Shown here one piece after another: positions 6,147 through 15,580 of a stretch of DNA of 15,580 nt. Within the stretch, counting starts at the first letter, position 1, and each line of letters opens with the position of its first letter. The DNA is from Candidatus Uhrbacteria bacterium (GTDB taxonomy: Bacteria > Patescibacteriota > Patescibacteriia > 2-12-FULL-60-25): contig JAHFIO010000009.1 of assembly GCA_023246325.1 (NCBI GenBank), positions 1 through 15,580 on the forward strand, written 5' to 3'. Below the pieces are notes generated by a model. The model was not told where the DNA came from. It made no database searches and saw only the letters and a program-made list of their open reading frames with translations. The position numbers and the translations under genes are program-made.

Positions 6147-7040
6147 CTATTGAACTGGAGCTGTAAAATGCTCCGTTGACACATACGCGTCATCATCTAA
6201 TGCATTCATTTGTGTAACCACTTCAGTATTTTGAACAGACACGGGCGCGTCAAACCATGTAATAGAAATGTCTCGGTGTTCATTTGGCTGAACATTTGCA
6301 ATAATTATTTTAGAAAAAGCAGCGGGCTGACTTCCACGTACTAATTTTACAATAAGCTCCACCTCTTTATATCCCCACGCTGTATTATTTACCAAAGTAA
6401 TATGTGACATGCTCACAGTTTTTGTCCCTAGTTTTATATTCGGATCAAATGTAATTTTTTCTGCTGTAATATCAAAATGTTCTTTTTTAAAATTTTCATA
6501 TTTTTCTGCCGTAACAGCTGGCTTCACTCTATGCCATCGAATATTTTCTACAACGAGTGTCGCAGATCGAGCGCCGGGTGTCGTTGGTTTAAATCCTAAA
6601 GCAGAAATTATTTGCACATCGCTCGGCATCACATATCCTGTACTCGTTACCGTGTCTTCTCCTGCAACAGTAAATCTATACGAATAATCTGCCCACCATT
6701 GTGGATTTGGGTTTGATACCTCTGCAAACATATCCAAACGATTATCTGTATTTGCAAACACCGTTGGCTCACCCCAAGAAATTTGTCCCGGTCGATCACT
6801 TTCTAATCCTGCCATCAATTGATTATTCAATGCGATTTGTTGTGGAATAATTTTTTCTCGTGGATATGAAATAACAAATGCATCCAATATCCCCCATATA
6901 GAATACCCAAACAATAAAACACTAAACGCAATCAAGCCTCCTCGTAACATTTTTCCTAAAATAAGTTCATTGCGAACCCAAAAAGAAGCGATCTGTAATT
7001 CGCGCTCAGATAATCCACCGCTCATTTCTGTACCTGCCAT
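6147..7040 (-). CDS. Hypothetical membrane-anchored protein with a large extracytoplasmic domain, 297 residues
   Basis: Function not recognised. A short cytoplasmic N-terminus (SERELQIASFWVRNEL, probably helical) is followed by one membrane segment (about 33-54) and a beta-rich domain of some 240 residues, probably outside the membrane. That domain contains repeated 'strand plus NxT/NP' stretches (FAEVSNPNPQWWADYSYRF, ITLVNNTAWGYKEVELIVKL), reminiscent of immunoglobulin-like or FxLYD-type folds; this is a fold guess only. It lies directly upstream of rodA in a probable operon, so a role in envelope growth is plausible but unproven. The ATG at 7040 is supported by an extended -10 TGC-TATCAT ending 6 nt upstream (leaderless). 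A second ATG six codons in is possible. Confidence 0.75.
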   Translation of the reverse strand: MAGTEMSGGLSERELQIASFWVRNELILGKMLRGGLIAFSVLLFGYSIWGILDAFVISYPREKIIPQQIALNNQLMAGLESDRPGQISWGEPTVFANTDNRLDMFAEVSNPNPQWWADYSYRFTVAGEDTVTSTGYVMPSDVQIISALGFKPTTPGARSATLVVENIRWHRVKPAVTAEKYENFKKEHFDITAEKITFDPNIKLGTKTVSMSHITLVNNTAWGYKEVELIVKLVRGSQPAAFSKIIIANVQPNEHRDISITWFDAPVSVQNTEVVTQMNALDDDAYVSTEHFTAPVQ

Positions 7041-7046
7041 ACCTAT

Positions 7047-7055
7047 ATGATAGCA
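7047..7055 (-). promoter_or_regulatory. Extended -10 promoter of the 6147-7040 / rodA operon (leaderless)
   Basis: TGC-TATCAT on the minus strand, 6 nt (ATAGGT) before the ATG. It has the same form and spacing as the element before the gene at 1911. Confidence 0.6.
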
Positions 7056-7060
7056 TATAG

Positions 7061-10460
<3,400 letters not shown>

Positions 10461-10466
10461 TCGCAC

Positions 10467-10472
10467 AGCGTA
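10467..10472 (-). promoter_or_regulatory. Candidate -10 element of the helicase gene (leaderless)
   Basis: TACGCT on the minus strand, 6 nt before the ATG. On the other strand TTGACT at 10474-10479 may belong to the divergent gene at 10537; its -10 is unclear (TACACC 17 nt later is poor). Confidence 0.35.
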
Positions 10473-10536
10473 CTTGACTTACATAAAAAAAAATAGTACA
10501 CCTAGAGAAGATCATTCACACACCACCGAGGTTCTC

Positions 10537-11115
10537 ATGCCAAAAATAACTCGTCGTGAAGTTCAAGCATATCAATTATTTCACAAGTTTGGAAAAATTC
10601 TTGGATACGAAAATTTTCAATCGTACCTTGCAGATGTCCCAGAAATTCCCAAATGGCCCGAAACACATGCGCGTGCATTTTCTGAAAATGCACTCGTTGA
10701 TACTCGTGTACTTCACAAAGTTGGTTTAAAAGAATTTTGCAAAATTGTAGGTCTGCATTTTTACGCACAAAATGAAGACTTTATTCCCACGCATCCATTT
10801 GAATGCGCTTCAGAAAGAATTGAATGGATTCGTTTTCAAGATGGATTTCGAAATGCACATCTCGTCATTTCAAATTATGAAAAATTTTTTGCCCCCTACG
10901 AAAAAGGAATGGATATTGTTGAAGGTATTTGTGTTTTTATCCAAAATGCATGTGTCGTGAATAATCAATATACCATGGGCCTACCTGGGTCTATAAAATC
11001 TGGCTCTCCTGATGAAATAGCAAGTATGGGAACATTTCAAAATCAACCCACCTTATATGCAGTACATAAACGCAATGGACTCCTAAACGTTGGCCTCGCT
11101 TCAAAGGGAGAGTAG
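10537..11115 (+). CDS. Hypothetical protein, 192 residues
   Basis: Function not recognised. Starts MPKITRREVQAYQLFHKFG; a soluble, mixed alpha/beta protein without membrane segments, signal peptide or cysteine clusters. The first half is helical and rich in Lys, His and Phe. The second half contains aromatic stretches (IEWIRFQDGFRNAHLVISNYEKFF) and a Gly/Ser-rich loop (MGLPGSIKSGSPDE). The frame is open for 160 codons upstream, but that part lies over the helicase gene and is only its shadow. The ATG at 10537 has a GAGG SD (10528-10531) 5 nt upstream, which decides the start. The next orphan gene begins 65 nt later with its own promoter. Confidence 0.7.
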   Translation: MPKITRREVQAYQLFHKFGKILGYENFQSYLADVPEIPKWPETHARAFSENALVDTRVLHKVGLKEFCKIVGLHFYAQNEDFIPTHPFECASERIEWIRFQDGFRNAHLVISNYEKFFAPYEKGMDIVEGICVFIQNACVVNNQYTMGLPGSIKSGSPDEIASMGTFQNQPTLYAVHKRNGLLNVGLASKGE

Positions 11116-11128
11116 TCACGCACGTGCA

Positions 11129-11157
11129 TTGACATACGCCTCTTTTTTTGTTAGGGT
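11129..11157 (+). promoter_or_regulatory. Promoter of the 11181-11501 gene
   Basis: TTGACA (11129-11134), 17-nt spacer, TAGGGT (11152-11157) with an extended TGT directly before it. The leader of about 17 nt contains the SD AAAGGAG. It is the best-formed promoter on the plus strand of the window. Confidence 0.75.
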
Positions 11158-11180
11158 TTTCCTTACAAAGGAGTTTCTCA

Positions 11181-11501
11181 ATGAAACCCGTTCATTCGCT
11201 CAAACTTTCCGTCATGAAATGCCCTGAAGTCGCTACGCTTCTTTACAGTTTTTCTACTTCATATAGCCCTGTTCCGGAATATGCATTCTTCATTTTTGAA
11301 GGTTACGCTGTAAACTTGAAGATCACAGAAATGAAGTACGAAAGTGGTTCTCCAGGAATGTTCATTTTGTATGGCACGGTTGTTCATGACAAGGTCTGTA
11401 ATGCATACCTTGCCAAATATCATTACTTCAACATGTTCCTAGCTACGCTAAAAAGCGAAGGACATGTCACTTTCACTGGTCTAGAGGACGAGCCGCTCTA
11501 A
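11181..11501 (+). CDS. Hypothetical protein, 106 residues
   Basis: Function not recognised. Starts MKPVHSLKLSVMKCPEV; aromatic-rich and probably beta-rich (LLYSFSTSYSPVPEYAFFIFEGYAV, GMFILYGTVVHDKV, LAKYHYFNMFLATL). No clear membrane segment and only two scattered cysteines. The start is firm: AAAGGAG lies 8 nt before the ATG and a strong promoter precedes it. A longer frame from a TTG at 11148 is excluded because it would start upstream of transcription. A hairpin terminator includes the stop codon. Its strong promoter, SD and terminator suggest an independently and perhaps highly expressed small protein. Confidence 0.7.
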   Translation: MKPVHSLKLSVMKCPEVATLLYSFSTSYSPVPEYAFFIFEGYAVNLKITEMKYESGSPGMFILYGTVVHDKVCNAYLAKYHYFNMFLATLKSEGHVTFTGLEDEPL

Positions 11502-11518
11502 TTGACGGCTCTTTTTTT
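11490..11518 (+). terminator. Terminator of the 11181-11501 gene
   Basis: GAGCCG (11490-11495) pairs with CGGCTC (11506-11511) around a 10-nt loop, followed by seven T. The stop codon (11499-11501) lies in the loop. Confidence 0.9.
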
Positions 11519-11521
11519 ATC

Positions 11522-11641
11522 CATTCATTTTAAAAAACGCGATCTGCTTGTTTTTCGCTTCAAAGCTCCTCAATGTACCATACGTACATTTACCTCGCTT
11601 TTTGCTCCAAAACTTCGCATCTCATCGTTTTTAAAATGAAT
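11522..11641. repeat. Imperfect ~120-bp palindrome with 17-18 bp terminal arms
   Basis: The outer arms are CATTCATTTTAAAAAACG (11522-11539) and its near-exact complement (one A fewer) ending at 11641. The centre holds a 7-bp hairpin, AATGTAC (11572-11578) and GTACATT (11584-11590), with a 5-nt loop. Between centre and arms the two sides align in length and share short blocks but pair poorly. No reading frame of interest. It could be a miniature transposon-like element, a structured RNA or a relic of one; copies elsewhere are not visible in this window. Confidence 0.6.
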
Positions 11642-11657
11642 GTCGCATCCTGCCCTA

Positions 11658-11686
11658 TTGCATTTTTTTAGGATATATGGCATACT
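11658..11686 (+). promoter_or_regulatory. Probable promoter of the secE-nusG operon
   Basis: TTGCAT (11658-11663), 17-nt spacer and CATACT (11681-11686) with an extended TGG before it. The predicted start is near 11693, just before a hairpin. An octamer copy (11647-11654) lies 3 nt upstream of the -35. Confidence 0.45.
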
Positions 11687-11696
11687 TTCAATCAAT

Positions 11697-11715
11697 AAGC
11701 CCTTCGGGGCTTTTT
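11697..11715 (+). terminator. UUCG hairpin with U-tract in the secE leader
   Basis: AAGCCC (11697-11702) and GGGCTT (11707-11712) form a 6-bp stem closed by a TTCG tetraloop, followed by TTT. It looks like a terminator, yet if the promoter at 11658-11686 is right it lies within the first 25 nt of the secE transcript. It may be an attenuator, a 5'-protecting hairpin, or the end of an unseen short transcript. Confidence 0.65.
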
Positions 11716-11735
11716 AAAAACTTCATTTATATCAT

Positions 11736-12050
11736 ATGAACCCACTCAAAACCCTGATCGAGTATTTCAAATCTGCCTATGCAGAAGCATTTAAAGTCAG
11801 CTGGCCATCAAAACAAGATACGATTCGATATTCTTCGCTCGTTATCGGCATCAGCATTTTCGTTGCACTCGCATTTTCTGCAATTGACTTTGGATTTACT
11901 AGTCTCTTTAAAGCAACCTTGATACCGCTCGCAGAAGCGAATCGTGCTGCACAACAAACAGCGCAGCAAAAAAACACCGCCACATCAACAACACCTGAGC
12001 CAGTTAAACCAACGCTCGATATTGATGCTGTGTCAGGAACTAAAAAATAA
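11736..12050 (+). CDS. secE: Preprotein translocase subunit SecE
   Basis: Essential membrane subunit of the SecYEG export channel. The 104-residue protein has the amphipathic helix and signature YFKSAYAEAFKVSWPSKQDT (10-29), followed by one membrane segment (about 34-57) and the conserved AFSAIDFGF stretch. Odd: some 35-40 residues follow the membrane region, rich in Ala, Gln, Thr and Pro (to VSGTKK). Most single-segment SecE proteins end soon after the membrane, so this is a likely disordered tail outside the core. No SD is visible upstream. nusG starts 5 nt after the stop, the classic secE-nusG pair. Confidence 0.93.
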   Translation: MNPLKTLIEYFKSAYAEAFKVSWPSKQDTIRYSSLVIGISIFVALAFSAIDFGFTSLFKATLIPLAEANRAAQQTAQQKNTATSTTPEPVKPTLDIDAVSGTKK

Positions 12051-12055
12051 ATTCT

Positions 12056-12604
12056 ATGCCTAAACAAACCCTAGATCTTGGACGACGTTGGTATGCCATC
12101 CACACGTATTCCGGATATGAAGAAAATGTTGCAGACGCATTACGTAGACGTATCGATAGTCTTGGCATGCAGGATAAAATTTTTAATGTATTAGTACCAA
12201 TCGAGAAAAAAATAAAAATAAAAAACGGCAAACGCAAAATGATTGAAGAAAAAATATTTCCTGGATACGTGCTCGTTGAAATGCAGGTGGAAGATGATTC
12301 ATGGTATGTTGTGCGTAATACACCGAATGTAACTGGTTTCATTGGAACGGGTACAACGCCTTCTCCGCTTTCAGATCTAGAAGTAGAAACCCTCATGAAA
12401 AAAATGAAAGCAGGCGATGAAACACAAGTTCAAATTGATTTACAAATCGGCATGCCAGTCAAAATTGGTGATGGTCCTTTCAAAGATTTCGAAGGTAAGG
12501 TAAGTGAAATTGACGGCGCACGTGGAAAAGTAAAGGTACTCGTATCTATGTTTGGTCGCGAGACCCCTCTAGAGCTCGACTTCACACAAGTGAAAAAAGC
12601 ATAA
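12056..12604 (+). CDS. nusG: Transcription elongation factor NusG
   Basis: Binds RNA polymerase, reduces pausing and couples transcription to ribosomes or Rho. The 182-residue protein shows the NGN domain (RRWYAIHTYSGYEENVADAL at about 10-29, IFPGYVLVEM, WYVVRNTPNVTGFIG) and the C-terminal KOW domain (VKIGDGPFKDFEGKVSEID, then VLVSMFGRETPLELDFTQVKK). Length and order are standard and no insertion domain is present. Co-transcribed with secE. The usual close link to rplK is broken by 151 nt containing a long perfect inverted repeat. Confidence 0.97.
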   Translation: MPKQTLDLGRRWYAIHTYSGYEENVADALRRRIDSLGMQDKIFNVLVPIEKKIKIKNGKRKMIEEKIFPGYVLVEMQVEDDSWYVVRNTPNVTGFIGTGTTPSPLSDLEVETLMKKMKAGDETQVQIDLQIGMPVKIGDGPFKDFEGKVSEIDGARGKVKVLVSMFGRETPLELDFTQVKKA

Positions 12605-12612
12605 TGGAGGGG

Positions 12613-12679
12613 GGGGTCAGGCACCAAGATGTGGATAAAAGATATATACATTTTTATCCACATCTTGGTGCCTGACCCC
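12613..12679. repeat. Perfect 28-bp inverted repeat, 11-nt loop
   Basis: Left arm 12613-12640 and right arm 12652-12679 are exact reverse complements (outer end GGGGTCAGGCACCAAG). The loop is GATATATACAT. It starts 8 nt after the nusG stop. No T-run follows on either strand, so it is not an ordinary Rho-independent terminator. The outer part resembles, from memory, palindromes spread by REP-associated (Y1) transposases, but no such gene lies in this window. In RNA it would form a very stable hairpin between nusG and rplK. Confidence 0.9.
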
Positions 12680-12755
12680 ATCAAAAGACTCCAATAGAAA
12701 TGACGCGCTTCTCGCCATTTCTACAAACGATGAATTAATTATTAATACAAATTTT

Positions 12756-13178
12756 ATGGCAAAGAAAGTGAAAGCACTTATTAAATTACAAATCATGGGG
12801 GGTGCTGCTAATCCTGCCCCTCCCGTTGGTACAGCTCTTGGTCCTCAAGGTTTGAACATCGCAGAATTTTGTAAAAAGTTTAATGATGCAACGGCCACAC
12901 GACGCGGTGAAGTTGTCCCTTGTATCATAACCGTTTATGAAGACCGCACCTATGATTTCATTTTGAAAATCGCTCCAGTAGCTGAAATGTTGAAAAAAGC
13001 TGCGGGTATTACAAAAGGATCTGCAAAACCTCAAGCAGACAAGGTAGGCAAAGTTACAAAAGCACAAATTCGTGAAATAGCAGAAAAAAAATTACCTGAT
13101 CTAAACTGTCATACAGTTGAAGCAGCAATGCGACAAGTTGAAGGAACAGCAAAAAACATGGGATTAAACGTGGAGTAA
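12756..13178 (+). CDS. rplK: Ribosomal protein uL11
   Basis: Binds the GTPase-associated region of 23S rRNA and helps elongation and release factors. The 140-residue protein has the family opening [40 protein letters not shown], the central [20 protein letters not shown], and the RNA-binding C-terminal part ([37 protein letters not shown]). Usual length. An octamer copy (12811-12818) encodes Asn-Pro-Ala in the conserved NPAPPVG. The ATG at 12756 lacks an SD; the 76 nt before it are AT-rich with a weak GAAATG/CATTTC hairpin (12697-12721). It is followed by its own terminator, so it is not obviously co-transcribed with rplA. Confidence 0.97.
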   Translation: MAKKVKALIKLQIMGGAANPAPPVGTALGPQGLNIAEFCKKFNDATATRRGEVVPCIITVYEDRTYDFILKIAPVAEMLKKAAGITKGSAKPQADKVGKVTKAQIREIAEKKLPDLNCHTVEAAMRQVEGTAKNMGLNVE

Positions 13179-13180
13179 AA

Positions 13181-13219
13181 AAAGAAGCGGCTACCAAAAA
13201 GGAAGCTGCTTCTTTTTTT
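13181..13219 (+). terminator. Terminator of rplK
   Basis: A 13-bp stem (AAAAGAAGC paired with GCTTCTTTT, then one G-T pair and GCT/AGC) with a 10-nt loop, followed by T-rich sequence. Starts directly after the rplK stop. Confidence 0.9.
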
Positions 13220-13235
13220 ATTCCTACAGAACATA

Positions 13236-13264
13236 TTGCCAAATAGGTTGCCACGACGTACATT
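13236..13264 (+). promoter_or_regulatory. Candidate promoter of pyrE-pyrF
   Basis: TTGCCA (13236-13241), 17-nt spacer, TACATT (13259-13264). The leader of about 37 nt carries an octamer copy (13290-13297) that ends 10 nt before the pyrE ATG. Confidence 0.45.
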
Positions 13265-13307
13265 CTAATTCGCTCATTCACAATCCCACATCCTGCCGAG
13301 AAAAAAA

Positions 13308-14012
13308 ATGACAGAAGAAAAAAAAGCGAACACTCCAAAAGAAAATCTTGCATATGATTTATTTTGTACGGGCGCTATTTTATTTGGAGCATTCAAACTC
13401 AAATACCATGAAACGCATCCAAACGCACCATTGTCACCGATTTATTTAAATTTACGCACTTCGCGACATCCAAAAATGCCCGGGCTCGTTACATACAATC
13501 TTTTGAGTGACATCGCCAAACAAATGAAAATTATTTTGGATGCATTGCGAATTGACGGTTTGCGCGTATGCGGGATTCCCCATGCGGGACAACCTTTTGC
13601 TTCGCGCATTGCAAACCAAAGTGGATATACATCTCAACTATATTCAAATGGATACGTGCAACTTATCAAATCCGAATCAACCAACGGTACACGTCGAATT
13701 GCGCGCGCGGAACCAAATTTCAAAAAACATAATGGCGGTTCAAATAAAATCGCGCTTATCGATGACGTGCTTTCAAAAGGTGGAAGTAAAATCGAATCTG
13801 TACACGCACTCATTTCGGCAGGATGGCAACCAGTATGTTCCATTGTTGCCGTCGACCGCATGGAAGGTGGAAAAGAAGAATTGCAAAAAATCGGAATACC
13901 GACATATGCGATTTTCACTTTAAAAGAACTTATAGACATCATCGCAATACGTGGACTCATCACACCAATCATGTACGATCGAGTTATGGAGTATCTCAAT
14001 GGTAATACATAA
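13308..14012 (+). CDS. pyrE: Orotate phosphoribosyltransferase-like protein
   Basis: Probably makes OMP from orotate and PRPP, step five of UMP synthesis. The 234-residue protein shows the OPRT N-terminal hood pattern (ILFGAFKLKY 24-33, LSPIYLNLR 42-50), then CGIPHAGQPFASRIA (88-102) and the PRPP-binding loop IALIDDVLSKGGSK (148-161). It ends with AVDRMEGGKEELQKIGIP and FTLKELI, both typical of OPRT. Odd: the flexible catalytic loop region (about 118-147) lacks the usual Lys-Lys-Glu-Lys pattern and reads SESTNGTRRIARAEPN, so activity is not certain. It overlaps pyrF by 14 nt, which strongly supports a pyrimidine role. Only a weak GAG lies before the ATG. A different phosphoribosyltransferase is the alternative. 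Confidence 0.8.
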   Translation: MTEEKKANTPKENLAYDLFCTGAILFGAFKLKYHETHPNAPLSPIYLNLRTSRHPKMPGLVTYNLLSDIAKQMKIILDALRIDGLRVCGIPHAGQPFASRIANQSGYTSQLYSNGYVQLIKSESTNGTRRIARAEPNFKKHNGGSNKIALIDDVLSKGGSKIESVHALISAGWQPVCSIVAVDRMEGGKEELQKIGIPTYAIFTLKELIDIIAIRGLITPIMYDRVMEYLNGNT

Positions 14013-14736
14013 AAGTGGTTCTGATCGCCTCATCGTCGCACTTGATGTGCAAGATATATCTGATGCCTTCAAACTCATTGACATACTATATGAAAAAACT
14101 TCTTGGATAAAAATCGGATATGCACTTCAAAAAAATGAACATGCATATGCGATAACTCATTATGCCCATGCCGCAGGTATGAAAGTTATGTCAGATGATA
14201 AATTGTTTGACATACCTTCCACCATTCAAAGTGCAGTGAACAGTATTTCACGTACAGCAGACAGCTTCACGATTCATGCGCTTGCTGGATCCGCATCAAT
14301 ACGCGCCGCAGCAGAATCAAAAAGAAAATCTCTTATGCTTGCAGTCACCATTCTCACTTCTATACAACAAAGTGATATGTATGATATCGGTTTCGTAAAT
14401 GAAATTTCAGATATTGTTATCAAACTTGCACAACTCGCAATAAAAAATGGTGCGGATGGCATCGTATGCTCACCACGCGAGCTCACGGTTCTACATCAAT
14501 ATACCGACAAAAATGGACTGCCACCTTTTATTACCTATGTGCCTGGAATTCGCCCTGCATGGCACAGACGACATGGGCAGGATGACGGACAAAAGCGAAC
14601 CATGACCCCAACACAAGCTATGCGTGCAGGCGCACACTTTCTCATTGTTGGTAGACCAATTATTCAACATAGATATCCTGCTGAAGCAGCGGAACGCATT
14701 ATAGAAGAACTGAATGCGGATGCTCCCCTATTCTAA
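13999..14736 (+). CDS. pyrF: Orotidine 5'-phosphate decarboxylase
   Basis: Converts OMP to UMP, the last step of pyrimidine nucleotide synthesis. The 245-residue barrel shows LIVALDV (11-17), KIGYAL (38-43) and the catalytic Asp-x-Lys-x-x-Asp as Asp66, Lys68, Asp71 in SDDKLFDIPST. It continues with TIHALAG, AVTILTS, GADGIVCSPRE (151-161), TYVPGIRP (179-186) and the phosphate-binding GAHFLIVGRPI (211-221). The start at 13999 gives the typical length; the open frame reaches 13951, but GGAG at 13988-13991 lies 7 nt before this ATG. The 14-nt overlap with pyrE suggests translational coupling. Octamer copies occur at 14576-14583 (Gly-Gln-Asp) and across the stop codon at 14736. Confidence 0.95.
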   Translation: MVIHKSGSDRLIVALDVQDISDAFKLIDILYEKTSWIKIGYALQKNEHAYAITHYAHAAGMKVMSDDKLFDIPSTIQSAVNSISRTADSFTIHALAGSASIRAAAESKRKSLMLAVTILTSIQQSDMYDIGFVNEISDIVIKLAQLAIKNGADGIVCSPRELTVLHQYTDKNGLPPFITYVPGIRPAWHRRHGQDDGQKRTMTPTQAMRAGAHFLIVGRPIIQHRYPAEAAERIIEELNADAPLF

Positions 14737-14760
14737 TCCTGCCCCCTTGCAGGATTTTTT
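14735..14760 (+). terminator. Terminator of pyrE-pyrF, built from two ATCCTGC repeats
   Basis: AATCCTGC (14735-14742) and GCAGGATT (14749-14756) form a perfect 8-bp stem with a 6-nt loop, followed by six T. The stem contains the octamer ATCCTGCC (14736-14743) facing an inverted 7-mer copy. The stop codon of pyrF overlaps the stem. Confidence 0.92.
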
Positions 14761-14820
14761 ATTATCTGCTAAGGTAAGCTCATAATTAACCTAATGTGGG
14801 AGTCTATATGACGCCCCCCC

Positions 14821-14948
14821 GCGAGGGGTTAATCGGTACAATATGTCGAGCTCTGGAGCTATGAACATGCGAGACGTACTTTATTGTACGGTGAGCATGT
14901 AATATAGCGAAGAGCCAACAGATTGCCCGATATACCCCTCGCACCGAA
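14821..14948 (+). ncRNA. Multi-branched structured leader of rplA
   Basis: The closing helix pairs GCGAGGGGT (14821-14829) with ACCCCTCGC (14934-14942), then a 2x2 internal loop, then ATCGG (14832-14836) with CCGAT (14927-14931). Inside are a small AGCT-CTGG-AGCT hairpin (14849-14860) and a longer one: ACATGC (14865-14870) with GCATGT (14895-14900), an internal loop GAGA/GTGA that can form tandem G-A pairs, and CGTAC (14875-14879) with GTACG (14886-14890), loop TTTATT. A C-run at 14813-14820 could pair instead with the GGGG of the closing helix. The element ends 12 nt before the rplA ATG, so it is well placed to control translation, for example by L1 itself. I cannot match it to a known family. 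Confidence 0.6.
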
Positions 14949-14953
14949 CCACT

Positions 14954-15580
14954 ATGGCAAAACGCTCTAAGCGCTATACTGAGTTGAAAAAACTCATAGA
15001 TACGAAAAAAGTATACCCAGTTAACGAGGCAATTGAACTCGTAAAAAAAACATCGACAACAAAATTCGATGGTACGGTTGAAGTGCACTTGAATTTAGGA
15101 ATTGATGTAAAAAAGTCAGATCAAATGATTCGTGCAACCATTGTAATGCCTCATTCAGCTGGAAAAACAAAACGTATAGCAGCTTTCGTAAATGCAGACA
15201 AAGAAAAAGAAGCAAAAGAAGCTGGTGCAGATATTGTTGGCGCAGATGATTTAATAGCCGAAATAGCAAAAACAGGAAAAGTAGATTTCGATATCGCGGT
15301 CGCAACACCTGACATGATGATTAAATTAGCAAAAGTTGCTAAAATTCTTGGACCAAAAGGAATTATGCCAAATCCAAAAACAGAAACCGTTTCACCAAAT
15401 GTAAAAAAGATGGTGGAAGAATTAAAACGCGGTAAAGTAACCGTAAAAAATGATGCAACCGGAAATATTCATCAAGCTTTAGGAAAAGTTTCGTCTGATG
15501 CAAAAGCATTAAATGAAAATTTAGGTGCAATTTTAACAGCAATTCGCAAAGCAAAGCCAGCTTCCGCGAAAGGTACCTAT
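14954..15580 (+). CDS. rplA: Ribosomal protein uL1 (cut by the right window edge)
   Basis: Forms the L1 stalk of the large subunit, which guides the exit of deacylated tRNA, and commonly represses its own operon by binding an rRNA-like mRNA site. The frame is open for 209 codons to the edge without a stop. Seen: MAKRSKRYTELKKLID, NEAIELVKKTSTTKFDGTVE, VEVHLNLGIDVKKSDQMIR, the hallmark KILGPKGIMPNPKTETVSPN (about 133-152) and GNIHQALGKVS, all typical of L1. Most of the usual ~230 residues are in view. The ATG has no SD and lies 12 nt after the end of a structured leader. In most bacteria rplA directly follows rplK; here pyrE and pyrF lie between. Confidence 0.96.
   Translation, partial: MAKRSKRYTELKKLIDTKKVYPVNEAIELVKKTSTTKFDGTVEVHLNLGIDVKKSDQMIRATIVMPHSAGKTKRIAAFVNADKEKEAKEAGADIVGADDLIAEIAKTGKVDFDIAVATPDMMIKLAKVAKILGPKGIMPNPKTETVSPNVKKMVEELKRGKVTVKNDATGNIHQALGKVSSDAKALNENLGAILTAIRKAKPASAKGTY

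Noticed and set aside
12602..12690. The 28-bp palindrome as a normal terminator of nusG
   Set aside because: No U-tract follows on either strand and the stem is far longer than the other terminators here.
14811..14953. The rplA leader as SRP RNA, RNase P RNA, tmRNA or a known riboswitch
   Set aside because: The conserved sequence blocks of these RNAs that I can recall are absent.

Overview
This AT-rich window (roughly 40% G+C by eye) looks like chromosomal DNA of a bacterium with a small, tightly packed genome, most likely a member of the Candidate Phyla Radiation (Patescibacteria). That placement is an inference. It rests on short intergenic spaces, mostly core informational genes, several small orphan proteins with membrane segments or zinc ribbons, and many starts without a Shine-Dalgarno (SD) sequence. 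I see no insertion sequence, prophage or CRISPR array. No stretch longer than 300 bases lacks a gene. The two longest gaps (11502-11735 and 14737-14953) both hold structured DNA or RNA.

Layout. Positions 1-1837 (minus strand): 5' part of hisS (cut by the window edge), lepB, a sugar-nucleotidyltransferase gene and tRNA-Val(CAC). 1911-2135 (plus): a 74-residue orphan. 2116-4986 (minus): rplY (bL25) among four small orphan genes, most with their own promoter or SD and a hairpin terminator. 5044-7040 (minus): rodA and a membrane-anchored orphan. 7118-9187 (plus): gyrB, converging with a Pif1/RecD-like helicase gene (9162-10460, minus). 10537-11501 (plus): two orphans. 11736-15580 (plus): the secE-nusG-rplK-rplA block, with pyrE and pyrF inserted between rplK and rplA.

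The main observation is a non-palindromic octamer, ATCCTGCC, found 19 times exactly (12 on plus, 7 on minus) where base composition predicts well under one copy. It lies in genes, spacers, promoter spacers and terminator stems. In protein-coding DNA it is read in several frames and it captures the only AGG arginine codon in gyrB. The pattern resembles a DNA uptake sequence or a Chi-like site. Other signals are: a set of genes whose -10 hexamer sits 6-7 nt upstream of the ATG, which implies leaderless mRNAs; a perfect 28-bp inverted repeat between nusG and rplK; a ~120-bp long inverted repeat before secE; a UUCG hairpin with a U-tract just inside the predicted secE transcript; and a multi-branched leader, about 125 nt long, directly before rplA.

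The genes serve core functions: translation (hisS, tRNA-Val, rplY, rplK, rplA), transcription elongation (nusG), protein export and processing (secE, lepB), cell-wall growth (rodA), DNA topology and repair (gyrB, helicase), and the last two steps of UMP synthesis (pyrE, pyrF).
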